DNA of 64,000 nucleotides from Anabaena sphaerica FACHB-251 (GTDB lineage Bacteria > Cyanobacteriota > Cyanobacteriia > Cyanobacteriales > Nostocaceae), in contig NZ_JACJQU010000009.1 in assembly GCF_014696825.1 (NCBI RefSeq), positions 62,001 through 126,000 of the forward strand. The letters run 5' to 3'. Of this stretch, positions 20,858 through 30,197 are shown piece after piece (the stretch's first letter is position 1; every line of letters begins with the position of its first letter). The notes under the pieces were generated by a model. That model made no database searches and had not been told where the DNA came from. It was given only the letters and a program-made list of their open reading frames with translations. The translations under genes were made by a program, and so were the position numbers.

Positions 20858-21019
20858 GAGACTTGTATAAACATATTAAGCTCTGAAAACATTGTGCCAT
20901 AACTAAATATGTTGAATATTACTAAATCTTAGTGATAAGTGGCGATCGCTGGCTAAAGCCACAGGAAGAAACTGTATCAAATTTGGGAATTGATCACCAG
21001 AATAGCTTAAAAATAGCGG

Positions 21020-21316
21020 CTAACGCCTCACTTCAAAACTCCGCAATCCTTCTGGGTGTTCAGACTCAACTAGCACTTCCTTTACCACTGCCGCAGGTGG
21101 ACCCGCATGACACCAGCGCACCATTTCTTCTACAATTTCTCTAGCACCCTCAAACACTGCTTCCACTCGACCATCGGGGAGATTTCGCACCCAACCCGTT
21201 AAGCCCAACTGGGTAGCAGTATCTACAGTGGCGTAGCGATAGCCCACCCCTTGAACTCGGCCAGTAATGAAAACATGGGCGCGGATTAGTTTTGGTAGTG
21301 GTGCAGTACTTTGCAT
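21020..21316 (-). CDS. acyP: Acylphosphatase
   Basis: 98 residues of the acylphosphatase fold. GRVQGVGYR contains the phosphate-binding Arg and GWVRNLPDG contains the catalytic Asn. It hydrolyses acyl phosphates such as acetyl phosphate or 1,3-bisphosphoglycerate in the cytosol. The length is normal (90-100). It is monocistronic; the neighbours are unrelated. Confidence 0.92.
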   Translation of the reverse strand: MQSTAPLPKLIRAHVFITGRVQGVGYRYATVDTATQLGLTGWVRNLPDGRVEAVFEGAREIVEEMVRWCHAGPPAAVVKEVLVESEHPEGLRSFEVRR

Positions 21317-21445
21317 AATTTAATCTTTTTTCAAATTCTTACTGTATAGTCATTTTGGCCTTGCTGCACTAATATTTTACGATTTCTAGTTGACTTTTGA
21401 ACTAAACTGAGAATTTTAATTATTTTATAGTTCCTCCAAAAATTC

Positions 21446-21539
21446 TAGGACTTACGCAAGATTGAACTCAAAACCTGATTCTTGCGTAGGGGTAATTCAT
21501 GAATTACCCCTACTTTCGCTCTGTTTTGCGTAAGTCCTG
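21446..21539. mobile_element. MITE, 94 bp, flanked by AATTC target duplication
   Basis: The element starts TAGGACTTACGCAAG and ends TTGCGTAAGTCCTG, with near-perfect terminal inverted repeats. A direct AATTC lies on each side (21441-21445 and 21540-21544). The core palindrome GGGGTAATTCATGAATTACC lies in the middle. The same element in opposite orientation is at 40220-40312. It has no coding capacity, so its transposase must be supplied in trans. Confidence 0.85.
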
Positions 21540-21635
21540 AATTCATTTTCTAGTTGTAACTGATAAATCATTCATCTGACTGCCAAGAGGCTAAACTTAT
21601 TTCTAAGTAACTCAAATCAAAAAAACGTAATACCC

Positions 21636-21681
21636 AGATCTCCGATTTCTTTGATAAGTCAGGGCGCTATCTCCTGAGCAT
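21636..21681. repeat. Dispersed hairpin repeat (GATCTCCGA/TCGGGGATCT family), degenerate
   Basis: A degenerate copy of a hairpin repeat also seen at 28124-28153, 30996-31024 and 45504-45530. The stem here is weak. It lies in the 500-base gap before the DUF1823 gene, which otherwise holds the MITE and nothing else recognisable. Confidence 0.5.
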
Positions 21682-21858
21682 GAAATTATCTTTCGATGTT
21701 ACTCACTTAGCAATACTACTCGGTTAACAATATAAAAGTTGTTAGTTTGTTTGGGCAAAGGTTAAAGGTTTTATCTTCCCCTTTCCCTCTTAACCGACAA
21801 GTATTGACTCGCTTGGTTTACAACTTCCCACTGACCACTGACAAATTTCAAATTGCTT

Positions 21859-22236
21859 ATGTCTAACTTGCCACCACTCAACACAGAAACAATTTGGGCT
21901 ATTATCAACGATACAATTGATGATACTACTGTTAACCAATTGGTATGGTATCACTTAGGTTATCGCTATGACTCTACAACTGAAACATGGGATACAACTC
22001 AAGCATCACCAGAATGGCGAGATGAATACCCACAACCTATAAATTTTCTTGATTCTCGTCCCGCAACTATGAAATTGACTCGTTCTATTCCCCAAGAGAA
22101 CAAACAACTACTCAAAGAAAAGCTAGGTTTTAAAGGTTACAAAATCGGTGATTTTGGGCCTCGACAAACTCGTCGAGCAACAGCAGCAAATTGGTTATTA
22201 AGTTATATGCTGCTCACCACTGGAAAAATAGAGTAA
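21859..22236 (+). CDS. DUF1823 family protein
   Basis: 125 residues from the ATG at 21859; a TTG two codons earlier is less likely. The sequence has the conserved DUF1823 segments TIWAIINDTIDDTTVNQLVW, RPATMKLTRSIP and GDFGPRQTRRATAANWLL. This is a small soluble protein found across cyanobacteria and in plastid-bearing lineages, with no known function. The Arg/Lys-rich second half suggests nucleic-acid or phosphate contact, which is only inference. It stands alone between two unrelated genes. Confidence 0.8.
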   Translation: MSNLPPLNTETIWAIINDTIDDTTVNQLVWYHLGYRYDSTTETWDTTQASPEWRDEYPQPINFLDSRPATMKLTRSIPQENKQLLKEKLGFKGYKIGDFGPRQTRRATAANWLLSYMLLTTGKIE

Positions 22237-22533
22237 GTTTTATAGTAGCTATTTAGTGAAAAAATACATACTTTTCACTAAATATCTGATGCTTTTAAAA
22301 TTCCATTAATTAATTTTTTTATATAAAAAGACTATGTTTACACTAAATGCGTGAGTACTGAGCTTAGTTATATTTCATTTAGTCTAAAAAACACTAAACT
22401 AACAAAAAAAAATAATTTATCAAATATCTCATAAGTCAGATTACATACAAATTTAAATATTCCTCAAGACTGATTGTATTATTTTTTGTAACATCTGATA
22501 ATATCTCTGTTTTCTATAATTATCAACAATTTC

Positions 22534-24195
22534 ATGGCAAAGTCAATTGAATTTCAATTATTTGCTCCTTATAACAAAGGAGTCGCCTTAATTGGGTGTT
22601 TTTCTAATTGGCAAGAAATACCAATGGAAAAATGCGAAGATGGATATTTTCGGACAAATGTGGAATTAGCAGACGGAAGTTATAAATATAAATTCAAAGT
22701 TCAATCAAATTCTTGGTTTTTTGAAACAGAACAGTGGGTTGAGGTAACAGATCCCTACGCCACAAATATTGATGAAATGGGCGGGAAAGATAACGGTATT
22801 GTGAGAGTGAAAGATGGGGAGATTATTACTGATACCTATGTTTGGAGACATGATGATAAATACCTATCACCAGACCATGAATTAGTAATTTATGAAATGC
22901 ACGTTGGGGATTTTTCTGGTGGAGAAGATGACCCCTTTGCCAGAGGCAAGTATAAACACGTAGTTGAAAAGTTAGATTACCTATCTGAATTAGGAATCAA
23001 TGCTATTGAGTTGATGCCTATAAAAGAATATCCTGGTAGTTATAGTTGGGGTTATAATCCCCGCCACTTCTTTGCCACAGAATCTAGTTATGGTTCTACA
23101 GCAGATTTAAAAAATATGATTGACGAGTGTCATGCTAGAGGCATTCGTGTGATTATGGATGGAATCTTCAACCACTCAGAAGCATCGAGTCCCCTAACCC
23201 AAATTGACCATGACTATTGGTATCATCACTCTCCCCGTGATCCAGAGAATAATTGGGGACCAGAATTTAATTACGAACATTATGATGAAAATTTAGATAC
23301 TTATCCAGCTAGAAAATTTATTGGTGATACAGTCAGATTTTGGATCGAAGAATATCATATAGATGGTATTCGCTATGATGCCGCCAGACAAATTGCCAAC
23401 TACGATTTCATGCATTGGATTGTTCAAGAAACTCAAAAAACTGCTGGTGTTAAGCCTTTTTATAATATCGCTGAACATATTCCAGAAACCACGAGTATCA
23501 CTAATCAAGATGGTCCAATGGATGGTTGCTGGCATGATAGTTTCCGGCACACAATTACAGTACATATTTGCGGTGATGTCTTTGATTTAGAAAATCTCAA
23601 AGATGTCATTGACTGTAAACGTCAAGGCTTCATGGGTACAACCAATGTTGTTAATTACTTAACTAATCATGACCATGATCATCTGATGGTTGAGTTGGCT
23701 AATCGGAATATTTTTGATGAAGAAGCTGTGAAACGGGCTAAGTTGGGAGCAGCTATTCTCATGACAGCCGTTGGTGTGCCTTTAATCTGGATGGGAGAAG
23801 AATTTGGTGAATATAAACCCAAACAACCTTCTTCATCAAAAATTGATTGGAATTTGCTAGGTAATGACCTAAATCGCAGCTTGTTTGATTACTACAAAGG
23901 TTTGATTAATCTGCGTAAAAATAATCATGCACTCTACACAGAAAATATTGATTTTATCCACGAGAATCCAGAAACAAAAGTTCTGGCTTATAGTCGATGG
24001 AATGATGAAGGTTCTCGTGTAGTAGTCGTGGCAAATTTATCTGATAAATTCCTAGCTGGCTACGAAATTACTAATTTTCCCTCTGGTGGTACATGGCATG
24101 AATGGACAGGTGATTATGATATAGAGGCAGGTGAAAATAGTATCATGACTGACTTAGGTTCTTACGAAGCTAAAGTATTTGTCTGGCAGAAATGA
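22534..24195 (+). CDS. GH13 alpha-amylase-family glucan enzyme with N-terminal E-set domain
   Basis: 553 residues. The N-terminal ~95 residues form a CBM48/early-set domain (FAPYNKGVALIGCFSNWQ). The TIM barrel has DGIFNH (region I), GIRYDAARQI with the Asp nucleophile (region II), the acid/base Glu in YNIAEHI (region III) and YLTNHDHDH (region IV). A C-terminal beta domain follows. All catalytic residues are present. The layout resembles branching, debranching or trehalose-forming enzymes, but the exact specificity cannot be fixed. It acts on glycogen-like glucan in the cytosol, as no signal peptide is seen. A strong hairpin follows. Confidence 0.85.
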   Translation: MAKSIEFQLFAPYNKGVALIGCFSNWQEIPMEKCEDGYFRTNVELADGSYKYKFKVQSNSWFFETEQWVEVTDPYATNIDEMGGKDNGIVRVKDGEIITDTYVWRHDDKYLSPDHELVIYEMHVGDFSGGEDDPFARGKYKHVVEKLDYLSELGINAIELMPIKEYPGSYSWGYNPRHFFATESSYGSTADLKNMIDECHARGIRVIMDGIFNHSEASSPLTQIDHDYWYHHSPRDPENNWGPEFNYEHYDENLDTYPARKFIGDTVRFWIEEYHIDGIRYDAARQIANYDFMHWIVQETQKTAGVKPFYNIAEHIPETTSITNQDGPMDGCWHDSFRHTITVHICGDVFDLENLKDVIDCKRQGFMGTTNVVNYLTNHDHDHLMVELANRNIFDEEAVKRAKLGAAILMTAVGVPLIWMGEEFGEYKPKQPSSSKIDWNLLGNDLNRSLFDYYKGLINLRKNNHALYTENIDFIHENPETKVLAYSRWNDEGSRVVVVANLSDKFLAGYEITNFPSGGTWHEWTGDYDIEAGENSIMTDLGSYEAKVFVWQK

Positions 24196-24235
24196 AATAT
24201 TTTTACCTGAAATAGCATTTTAGTCATCTAGAATA

Positions 24236-24256
24236 GGGGGTAAATAACCCCCTTTA
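24236..24256 (+). terminator. Terminator after GH13 gene
   Basis: GGGGGT/ACCCCC stem with an AAATA loop followed by TTTAT, 40 nt downstream of the stop. Confidence 0.65.
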
Positions 24257-24438
24257 TAAAGATAAAGCTTAAGATTTATAATTTGGATATCAATGGTAAT
24301 TTGAATAAATATATACATAATTAAATAAATTAATAATATTGTTGAACTTCTATTAAAGAATCTTGTATTTTTGCTTAAAACTGTGTATAGTATTCGTTTA
24401 CACAAAGAGAGCGTTACACAACTCTAGAGAGTTACACC

Positions 24439-25482
24439 ATGATCAACAAATTAATTAACACGAATATTAAGAGTTCGCACGTTTTATTAACTCCCAATCA
24501 AGTCAAAGAAAAATTGCCTTTAAGCAAATCTGCTGAACAAACAATTTTGAAATCCAGACAGGAAATAGAACATATTCTTGATTTTCAAGATCACAGAAAA
24601 TTTATTGTAGTAGGTCCTTGTTCTATTCATGATCCCAAAGCAGCGATGGAATATGCTGAAAAATTGAAAATTTTAGCAGATAAAGTTCATGATAAATTAC
24701 TACTAATTATGCGGGTTTATTTTGAAAAACCTAGAACTACTGTAGGCTGGAAAGGACTAATTAATGACCCAGACATGGATGATTCTTTCCATGTTGAACG
24801 TGGGATTTTAATGGCCCGTAGTTTGTTATTAAAACTCGCAGAATTCGGATTACCCACAGCAACAGAAGCTCTTGATCCCATTATTCCTCAATATATTAGT
24901 GAATTGGTTTCTTGGTCAGCAATTGGAGCAAGGACAACTGAATCACAAACTCACCGAGAAATGGCTAGTGGTCTGTCCATGCCCGTGGGGTTTAAAAATG
25001 GTACAGATGGGAATATTAATGTAGCTTTGAATGCTCTCAAATCCGCTAGAACCCCACATAATTTTTTGGGAATTAATCAAAAGGGACAGGTAAGCGTATT
25101 TCAAACTAGAGGTAATCCTCATGGTCATGTGATTTTACGTGGTGGTCATCAGCCTAACTTTGATCCCGATAATGTTAAATTTGTAGAAGAACAATTAAAA
25201 GCCGCAAATTTACCACCGAGAATAGTGATTGATTGCAGTCATGGTAACACAAATAAAGACTATAAATTACAACCAGTTGTTTTAGAAAATGTGATTCAGC
25301 AAATAGTCGATGGTAATACTTCAATAGTGGGAATGATGCTGGAATCAAATTTATATGAAGGCAATCAACCGATTACGGGTAAACGTGAAGAATTACAATA
25401 TGGTGTTTCAGTAACTGACAAATGTATTGCTTGGGAGGAAACAGAAAGAATTATTTTGGCTGCTCACGCGAAACTCAAGTGA
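24439..25482 (+). CDS. 3-deoxy-7-phosphoheptulonate synthase (DAHP synthase, class I)
   Basis: First enzyme of the shikimate pathway, condensing PEP and erythrose-4-phosphate. 347 residues, the usual AroF/G/H length. Conserved blocks include VVGPCSIHDPKAAMEYA, the PRTTVGWKGLINDP PEP loop, GARTTESQTHR, DCSHGN, and the metal-binding region GMMLESN. The N-terminal extension of class I enzymes, which carries the feedback amino-acid site, is present. Whether it is Phe- or Tyr-sensitive cannot be read from sequence by eye. Monocistronic. Confidence 0.94.
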   Translation: MINKLINTNIKSSHVLLTPNQVKEKLPLSKSAEQTILKSRQEIEHILDFQDHRKFIVVGPCSIHDPKAAMEYAEKLKILADKVHDKLLLIMRVYFEKPRTTVGWKGLINDPDMDDSFHVERGILMARSLLLKLAEFGLPTATEALDPIIPQYISELVSWSAIGARTTESQTHREMASGLSMPVGFKNGTDGNINVALNALKSARTPHNFLGINQKGQVSVFQTRGNPHGHVILRGGHQPNFDPDNVKFVEEQLKAANLPPRIVIDCSHGNTNKDYKLQPVVLENVIQQIVDGNTSIVGMMLESNLYEGNQPITGKREELQYGVSVTDKCIAWEETERIILAAHAKLK

Positions 25483-25633
25483 AGTTATGAGTCAGGAGTC
25501 AACATGATAGTGAAAGTCTTATTTATTCTAGATTTTGAATTCTTGATTCTGAATACTTAACAACTAAGTAAATACCAGCAAGAATGTAGCAGAGGCGCAG
25601 ATTATTGTTTCTGCGTAACTCTGCATTTCAAAA

Positions 25634-27544
25634 TTACAAAATTGAGTCAATTTTTTGTAAATAAACATTGAAAAAATCCGTCTCCAATTCTAAAATCAAA
25701 TCTTCAATTAAGCCTTTATGTTGAATAGAAACATTGTTATTCTTTTTAATCATTGCCATCGAACCATCTATTGCATCCCTTAACAAGATAATTTCCATTT
25801 CAGTGGGATTATCCAAAACGACAATATTACTACCTTGGTAAACCATTCCTTCTTGTTCTAAAATGTCTTCTGAATATTCAGCAATGAGTAAATCGAGTTG
25901 AGGATGACGCAACAAAGTTTGGATATTTTGATTATAATCCTGACTCAAAACTTTTTCGGAACGATTGACAAATATTCCCTCACGACACACAGCACCAATT
26001 TTCCATTGGGGATGTTTTAAGAGAATGTGATCAATTAGTGCTTGTAATGCGGTGAAAGTAATTTTATTAAAAGTGATAATTGGTATTTTGGCATCTTGAG
26101 CAGATTGAAAAAAGGTTGCTAAAATATGAGCAGGAACATCGACACTTGCACCAATAGCGGGGTTAAGATGCATTAAAATACCTGGTGCAGCGTTAATTTC
26201 TAAGATAGCAAAATTACCAGCCTGCCAAGATTGGGAAATATTTTTAGCAATGACATCAATACCCAAACAAGTGAGGCGAAAATGTTGGGCAATGTCTTGA
26301 GCTAAGATGATATTATCAGGGTGAATTTTATTTGTCGCATTAATACTGATACCACCAGATGATATATTAGCAACTTTGGAAAGATAAATAGTGCGATCGC
26401 GATCAATTATACTATCTAAATCTAATCTTTGTGCATCTAAATATAGTTCCATCGCTTCATCAATAACAATCTTACTCATGGGTGAGGTGGGTGTATCTCT
26501 TCGTTCCGATTTGCGATTTTCTCTCCTGATTAATTCTCTAATAGTTGAATAACCATTACCCACAACCGATGGTGGACGACGTTCTGTAGCAGCGACAAAT
26601 TTACCGTTGACACAGAGTAAACGAAAATCCGTTCCTCTTATACTTTTCTCAACAATAACTCTGATTGATTCATCTTCTGGAATTGCTAATACTGCCAGAT
26701 CATAAGCAGATTTCAACTCTCTAGAATTATGCACATTAGGGGTGACACCAATTCCTTTATGACCCGCAACAGGTTTAATTGCAACTGGGTAGCCAATTTC
26801 TCTAACTACATCTAAAGCTTCTGTTTCCGAAACTACAATATCACCCTTTGGCACTGGAAACCCCAACCGTTCTAAAAATTCTTTACAATCATCTTTGCGG
26901 GTAGTAAATTCGGAATCTAGATGACTATCAATATCAAAACTTGTTGCTACACCCCGCACCTGTTTTTTACCATAACCATATTGCATTAGTCCTTCTTCCC
27001 ATAAATAGAAAGTAGGAATACCCTGTTGATATGCGGTTTGCCATAAAGCATACACTGTTGGCCCACCATAAACAGATTCCCGAAACTTATTTTGCAATTT
27101 AATTAACCGTTCCTCAAACGGGAAATACTCATCTTGAGTAATGCTTTCAAACCAATCCCAAACTAAGTAAACCACTGCTCTAGCTGTACGTTCATGTAGT
27201 GCTTGAATGCTAATCCGTACATAAGAGTGATATGGCTTGATACTCCAAAGATGAAGGTGTAAACCTATATCTAATTTGCCTACTTCCGAAACAACACGAG
27301 CAAATAAATCAGCATATAATTGATATGTTTGCTCGGCTAAATGAGGGTAAAAATCGCTAATAACGGCAATATAATCTTCAATTGGTAGCGGATCTCGATA
27401 TTCAGTCAAAGCAAAATCAAATACTAGCGCACCTGTATCCAAATAAGGGTTTGGACCTATATAATACCTGAAGTTAAAAATATCAAATACATCAGTTCTT
27501 CTGGCATTGATGCGGACGACATCGGTGCTTTGCTCTTGAACCAT
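25634..27544 (-). CDS. cphA2: Cyanophycin synthetase 2-like protein (CphA2)
   Basis: 636 residues. The N-terminal ~200 residues and the following ATP-grasp domain (GYPVAIKPVAGHKGIGV, then FAILEINAAPG) match cyanophycin synthetase. The C-terminal Mur-ligase-like part is strongly shortened and has no GTxGKT nucleotide loop. That architecture and length fit CphA2 of nitrogen-fixing cyanobacteria, which polymerises beta-aspartyl-arginine dipeptides and so recycles cyanophycin breakdown products, unlike the ~900-residue CphA1. No cyanophycinase or cphA1 is adjacent. The name relies on architecture and family knowledge; assay data are not implied. Confidence 0.82.
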   Translation of the reverse strand: MVQEQSTDVVRINARRTDVFDIFNFRYYIGPNPYLDTGALVFDFALTEYRDPLPIEDYIAVISDFYPHLAEQTYQLYADLFARVVSEVGKLDIGLHLHLWSIKPYHSYVRISIQALHERTARAVVYLVWDWFESITQDEYFPFEERLIKLQNKFRESVYGGPTVYALWQTAYQQGIPTFYLWEEGLMQYGYGKKQVRGVATSFDIDSHLDSEFTTRKDDCKEFLERLGFPVPKGDIVVSETEALDVVREIGYPVAIKPVAGHKGIGVTPNVHNSRELKSAYDLAVLAIPEDESIRVIVEKSIRGTDFRLLCVNGKFVAATERRPPSVVGNGYSTIRELIRRENRKSERRDTPTSPMSKIVIDEAMELYLDAQRLDLDSIIDRDRTIYLSKVANISSGGISINATNKIHPDNIILAQDIAQHFRLTCLGIDVIAKNISQSWQAGNFAILEINAAPGILMHLNPAIGASVDVPAHILATFFQSAQDAKIPIITFNKITFTALQALIDHILLKHPQWKIGAVCREGIFVNRSEKVLSQDYNQNIQTLLRHPQLDLLIAEYSEDILEQEGMVYQGSNIVVLDNPTEMEIILLRDAIDGSMAMIKKNNNVSIQHKGLIEDLILELETDFFNVYLQKIDSIL

Positions 27545-27772
27545 TGATTTTCAATATATTTATAGACTTGACAATTTTTAAGCCTAGTTATCCCATCTTA
27601 ACTTATTTCTATTATGGAGAATGTTCAGCTATCCTAAGGCATAATTTCAACTTAATTAAAGTTTCTTAAATCACTATCCAGAGAACAAAGATAAAAATAA
27701 CACCTGGGAAAGAGGTAATGATCTTGCTTGTTGAATATAACAAAAACAGGTAATTAAGGATGCAGCGGAGTT

Positions 27773-27976
27773 ATGAATAACACAGGGGCTGCTTTAAGAA
27801 ATGAAGTTAGAGAACTTGCTGAAGAAGCATTTCACCGCAAGCTAATTTCAGGATATGGAGATGGACCAGATATTAACGAATACCAAATTGTTTACCAAGG
27901 AAAACCTAGACATATATCTTTAGAGCAAGCTCGTCTTTTCTTGATAGATTTAATATATAGGAGTACAATTTATTAA
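27773..27976 (+). CDS. Small conserved cyanobacterial protein, unknown function
   Basis: 67 residues, hydrophilic, with ELAEEAFHRKLISGYGDG and a second half resembling a short beta-alpha unit (YQIVYQGKPRHISLEQAR). It has an ATG start and normal codon use. I recall similar small proteins in Nostocales but no functional name. It is divergent from cphA2 with a 228-bp shared upstream region. A 105-bp MITE-like repeat lies just downstream. Confidence 0.6.
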   Translation: MNNTGAALRNEVRELAEEAFHRKLISGYGDGPDINEYQIVYQGKPRHISLEQARLFLIDLIYRSTIY

Positions 27977-28017
27977 TAAGGGCAGGCAAGACGCTCACCC
28001 CACAAGATTTTCAGATA

Positions 28018-28122
28018 TATAGCAGAAGGCAATAAGCAATAGGCAATAGGCAAGAGTAAAACCCTTGTTATTCTTTGGTTTCAAGGACTAATCATGTCCT
28101 AATTATCCTGGCTACAGCTATA
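28018..28122. mobile_element. 105-bp TA-flanked MITE-like repeat, copy 1
   Basis: Begins TATAGCAGAAGG and ends CTACAGCTATA, imperfect inverted termini. It contains CAATAGG heptamers and a small AGGAC/GTCCT hairpin. A second copy of identical length at 49070-49174 differs at only about three positions. The TA at each end fits a TA target duplication, as made by Tc1/mariner-IS630-type transposases. Confidence 0.7.
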
Positions 28123-28123
28123 G

Positions 28124-28153
28124 ATCCCCGGCTTCTTTAAGAAGTTGGAGATC
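28124..28153. repeat. Dispersed hairpin repeat, inverted copy
   Basis: ATCCCCGGCTTCTTTAAG with a degenerate partner ending GGAGAT. It abuts the right end of the 105-bp repeat and lies 16 bp from the hetI-like stop, where it could act as a terminator. Confidence 0.5.
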
Positions 28154-28168
28154 TGGGTATGATGATTT

Positions 28169-28906
28169 TCATGATTGCCAAAACTGGAAATTACTGCCAT
28201 TATTAGCTACAACAACCGCAGCTGCAAAATTATCTGCTGGTATTAACTCCCTCAATTCCCAATTTCCGGAAACAAGTAATTGAGCCGATTTTGTAGGTGT
28301 TAAATCAACTTCAATTTGTTCCAACTGAACTAAACCATCTCCAGTGGCTTTTAAATAAGCTTCCTTGCAAGTCCAGTAACGAAAAAATGCTTGTTCCTGT
28401 TGTTGAGGAGAAAGTAATTTAATTACTTCATATTCACTGGTTAAAAAGAACCGTTTAGCAAGATTTTCTAAATCCGACATCGGGCGAATATATTCTAAAT
28501 CCACCCCGATTAATCGCTGATAACTTATCCCACACAAACCCAAATCTTGAGAATGTGACAAATTAAAAAACAGTCCAGAATTTGCAAACTTAGCTGCTAA
28601 AAGTGGCTTTCCTCGCTGTTGATAATCAAATTCTACCTGTGATGGTTCCACACCTAAATAGCGTCCTAAAATAGTACGAAGACTACCACGACCGATAATA
28701 AAACGTTGCCGATGTTCTGGAAAATAAAACCTTTCTGCACGGGCAAATTCATCACTAGATAAAGTTTTTTGGAAAGATTCTAGCTGTAATTCCGGCTGCT
28801 TCAGGTCTATTTTCCAGATATGCACATCACGCGACGACAAAATTAAATTTTGGGGTGCAGGTAACCAAATATGATTAAACTTATTCACAAGTAATTCAAA
28901 ATTCAA
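28169..28906 (-). CDS. hetI: 4'-phosphopantetheinyl transferase, HetI/Sfp type
   Basis: Transfers phosphopantetheine from CoA to carrier proteins of polyketide, peptide and fatty-acid synthases; HetI is the Nostoc enzyme. 245 residues with GRGSLRTILGRYLG, the Mg-binding GVDLEYIR and FRYWTCKEAYLKATGDGL. All three motifs of the Sfp group are present. The start is uncertain: the long frame begins at a TTG at 28906 inside an ATTCAAA heptamer tract, and a GTG at 28888 is the alternative. No hetN/hetC neighbours are in the window, so a link to heterocyst patterning cannot be claimed. Confidence 0.85.
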   Translation of the reverse strand: MNFELLVNKFNHIWLPAPQNLILSSRDVHIWKIDLKQPELQLESFQKTLSSDEFARAERFYFPEHRQRFIIGRGSLRTILGRYLGVEPSQVEFDYQQRGKPLLAAKFANSGLFFNLSHSQDLGLCGISYQRLIGVDLEYIRPMSDLENLAKRFFLTSEYEVIKLLSPQQQEQAFFRYWTCKEAYLKATGDGLVQLEQIEVDLTPTKSAQLLVSGNWELRELIPADNFAAAVVVANNGSNFQFWQS

Positions 28907-28956
28907 AATTCAAAATTCAAAACAAACAAAGTCCACCTGCGTGGACTAGCAGAAAT

Positions 28957-30042
28957 TCAACCCACGGAGGTGGGTTTTGTCTGTTTAGCTGCAATTTCTA
29001 ATTGCTGATCAGACCTTTCTCCTATCCACTGTAAAATGCGATTCCAAGCCCACCACTGGTCAACGTCTTGAGCTTGACGCTGACACTTTTTACTACTTAC
29101 ATAACCTACATGACCACCGTAGGAGGTGAGTAACAAATCTATATCAGGATTTTTGGCACTAGCAGCTTTTAAATCAGTAACAATATCTGGATGAAATAAG
29201 GGGTCATCAGCAGCATAAAGAATCAAAGTTGGTTTTTGCAACTGAGGTAACAGATGTAAACCACTGCTGGCTTGGTAATATTCTTCCACAGAACTAAATC
29301 CTAAGCGTCCAATTACCAGTTCTTGATCAAATCCCCAAATGCTATTTGCTCTTGCAATTGCGGCGGGGTCAAAATAACCATGATGAGTATGATGTAGTTT
29401 CCAGGCCAGTTTTTTCAACTCCCCAGCAATGCGGGATTCTACGTATTTACCAAAAGGGTGTGTGACTAAATAAGTGAGCGATCGCAACGAATCCAAACTC
29501 GGACAAATCACCGCCCCACCAGCAATGTCAATATTTTTAATTTCCAAATCCGTAGCTGCTTTGATACCCCACAGCGCCAATTGTCCCCCTAAAGAATACC
29601 CTGTAAACCAGCATTTCGGGGGACAACCCATTGCTACAGCCTCTGCGGCAATTCTCACAAAATCTTCCCCTTCATACAAACCATCCGACGTTAAAGTTGG
29701 TGATAACTCCGCCGTTTTACCATGCGCTCGCCAATCGAAGAGAACCACAGCATACCCTTGAGCGTATGCCTTACGTCCTAACAATCTTAAAAACCATTGT
29801 TGCTCTAACTCACCAGTAATACCATAAGTGCCAATAATTGTGCTATGGGCATTTTTGGGGATAGCGACCCAACCAAAAATTGGCACATCCTGCCCCCCTG
29901 TAAATACGATCTGCTGATAAACTGGCTCTGGATGTGGAGTTGTACTTTCCCAATCACGTCCAGCCCACAAAGCAGTGTAAGCCGTCATAGCAGCGCCATT
30001 TCGCAAGAAATAGGGCGGATTGTAGGTAGAGTTACACACCAT
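28957..30042 (-). CDS. Alpha/beta hydrolase, YheT/EMB8-like
   Basis: 361 residues. The nucleophile elbow WFTGYSLGGQLALWG, the DPLFHPD acid region and GGHVGYVS with the catalytic His place it in the YheT/EMB8 group of alpha/beta hydrolases. Related plant and cyanobacterial proteins are linked to lipid or phytyl-ester turnover, but the substrate here is unknown. No signal peptide. It lies 50 bp upstream of the hetI-like gene on the same strand, so the two may be co-transcribed. Confidence 0.8.
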   Translation of the reverse strand: MVCNSTYNPPYFLRNGAAMTAYTALWAGRDWESTTPHPEPVYQQIVFTGGQDVPIFGWVAIPKNAHSTIIGTYGITGELEQQWFLRLLGRKAYAQGYAVVLFDWRAHGKTAELSPTLTSDGLYEGEDFVRIAAEAVAMGCPPKCWFTGYSLGGQLALWGIKAATDLEIKNIDIAGGAVICPSLDSLRSLTYLVTHPFGKYVESRIAGELKKLAWKLHHTHHGYFDPAAIARANSIWGFDQELVIGRLGFSSVEEYYQASSGLHLLPQLQKPTLILYAADDPLFHPDIVTDLKAASAKNPDIDLLLTSYGGHVGYVSSKKCQRQAQDVDQWWAWNRILQWIGERSDQQLEIAAKQTKPTSVG

Positions 30043-30197
30043 ATATTAATTTTCGTGTAAATTAGTATTGTTTTCACAATCCTTTAATCTTAATATTTAT
30101 GTTAGATTTAAAATCTTTTTACAATCGAAATAACAATCTTTGTATATCTCAAAGGTTCTTATTTATCCTTGAATAGAGTAGTCATAATTTTTTAAGA

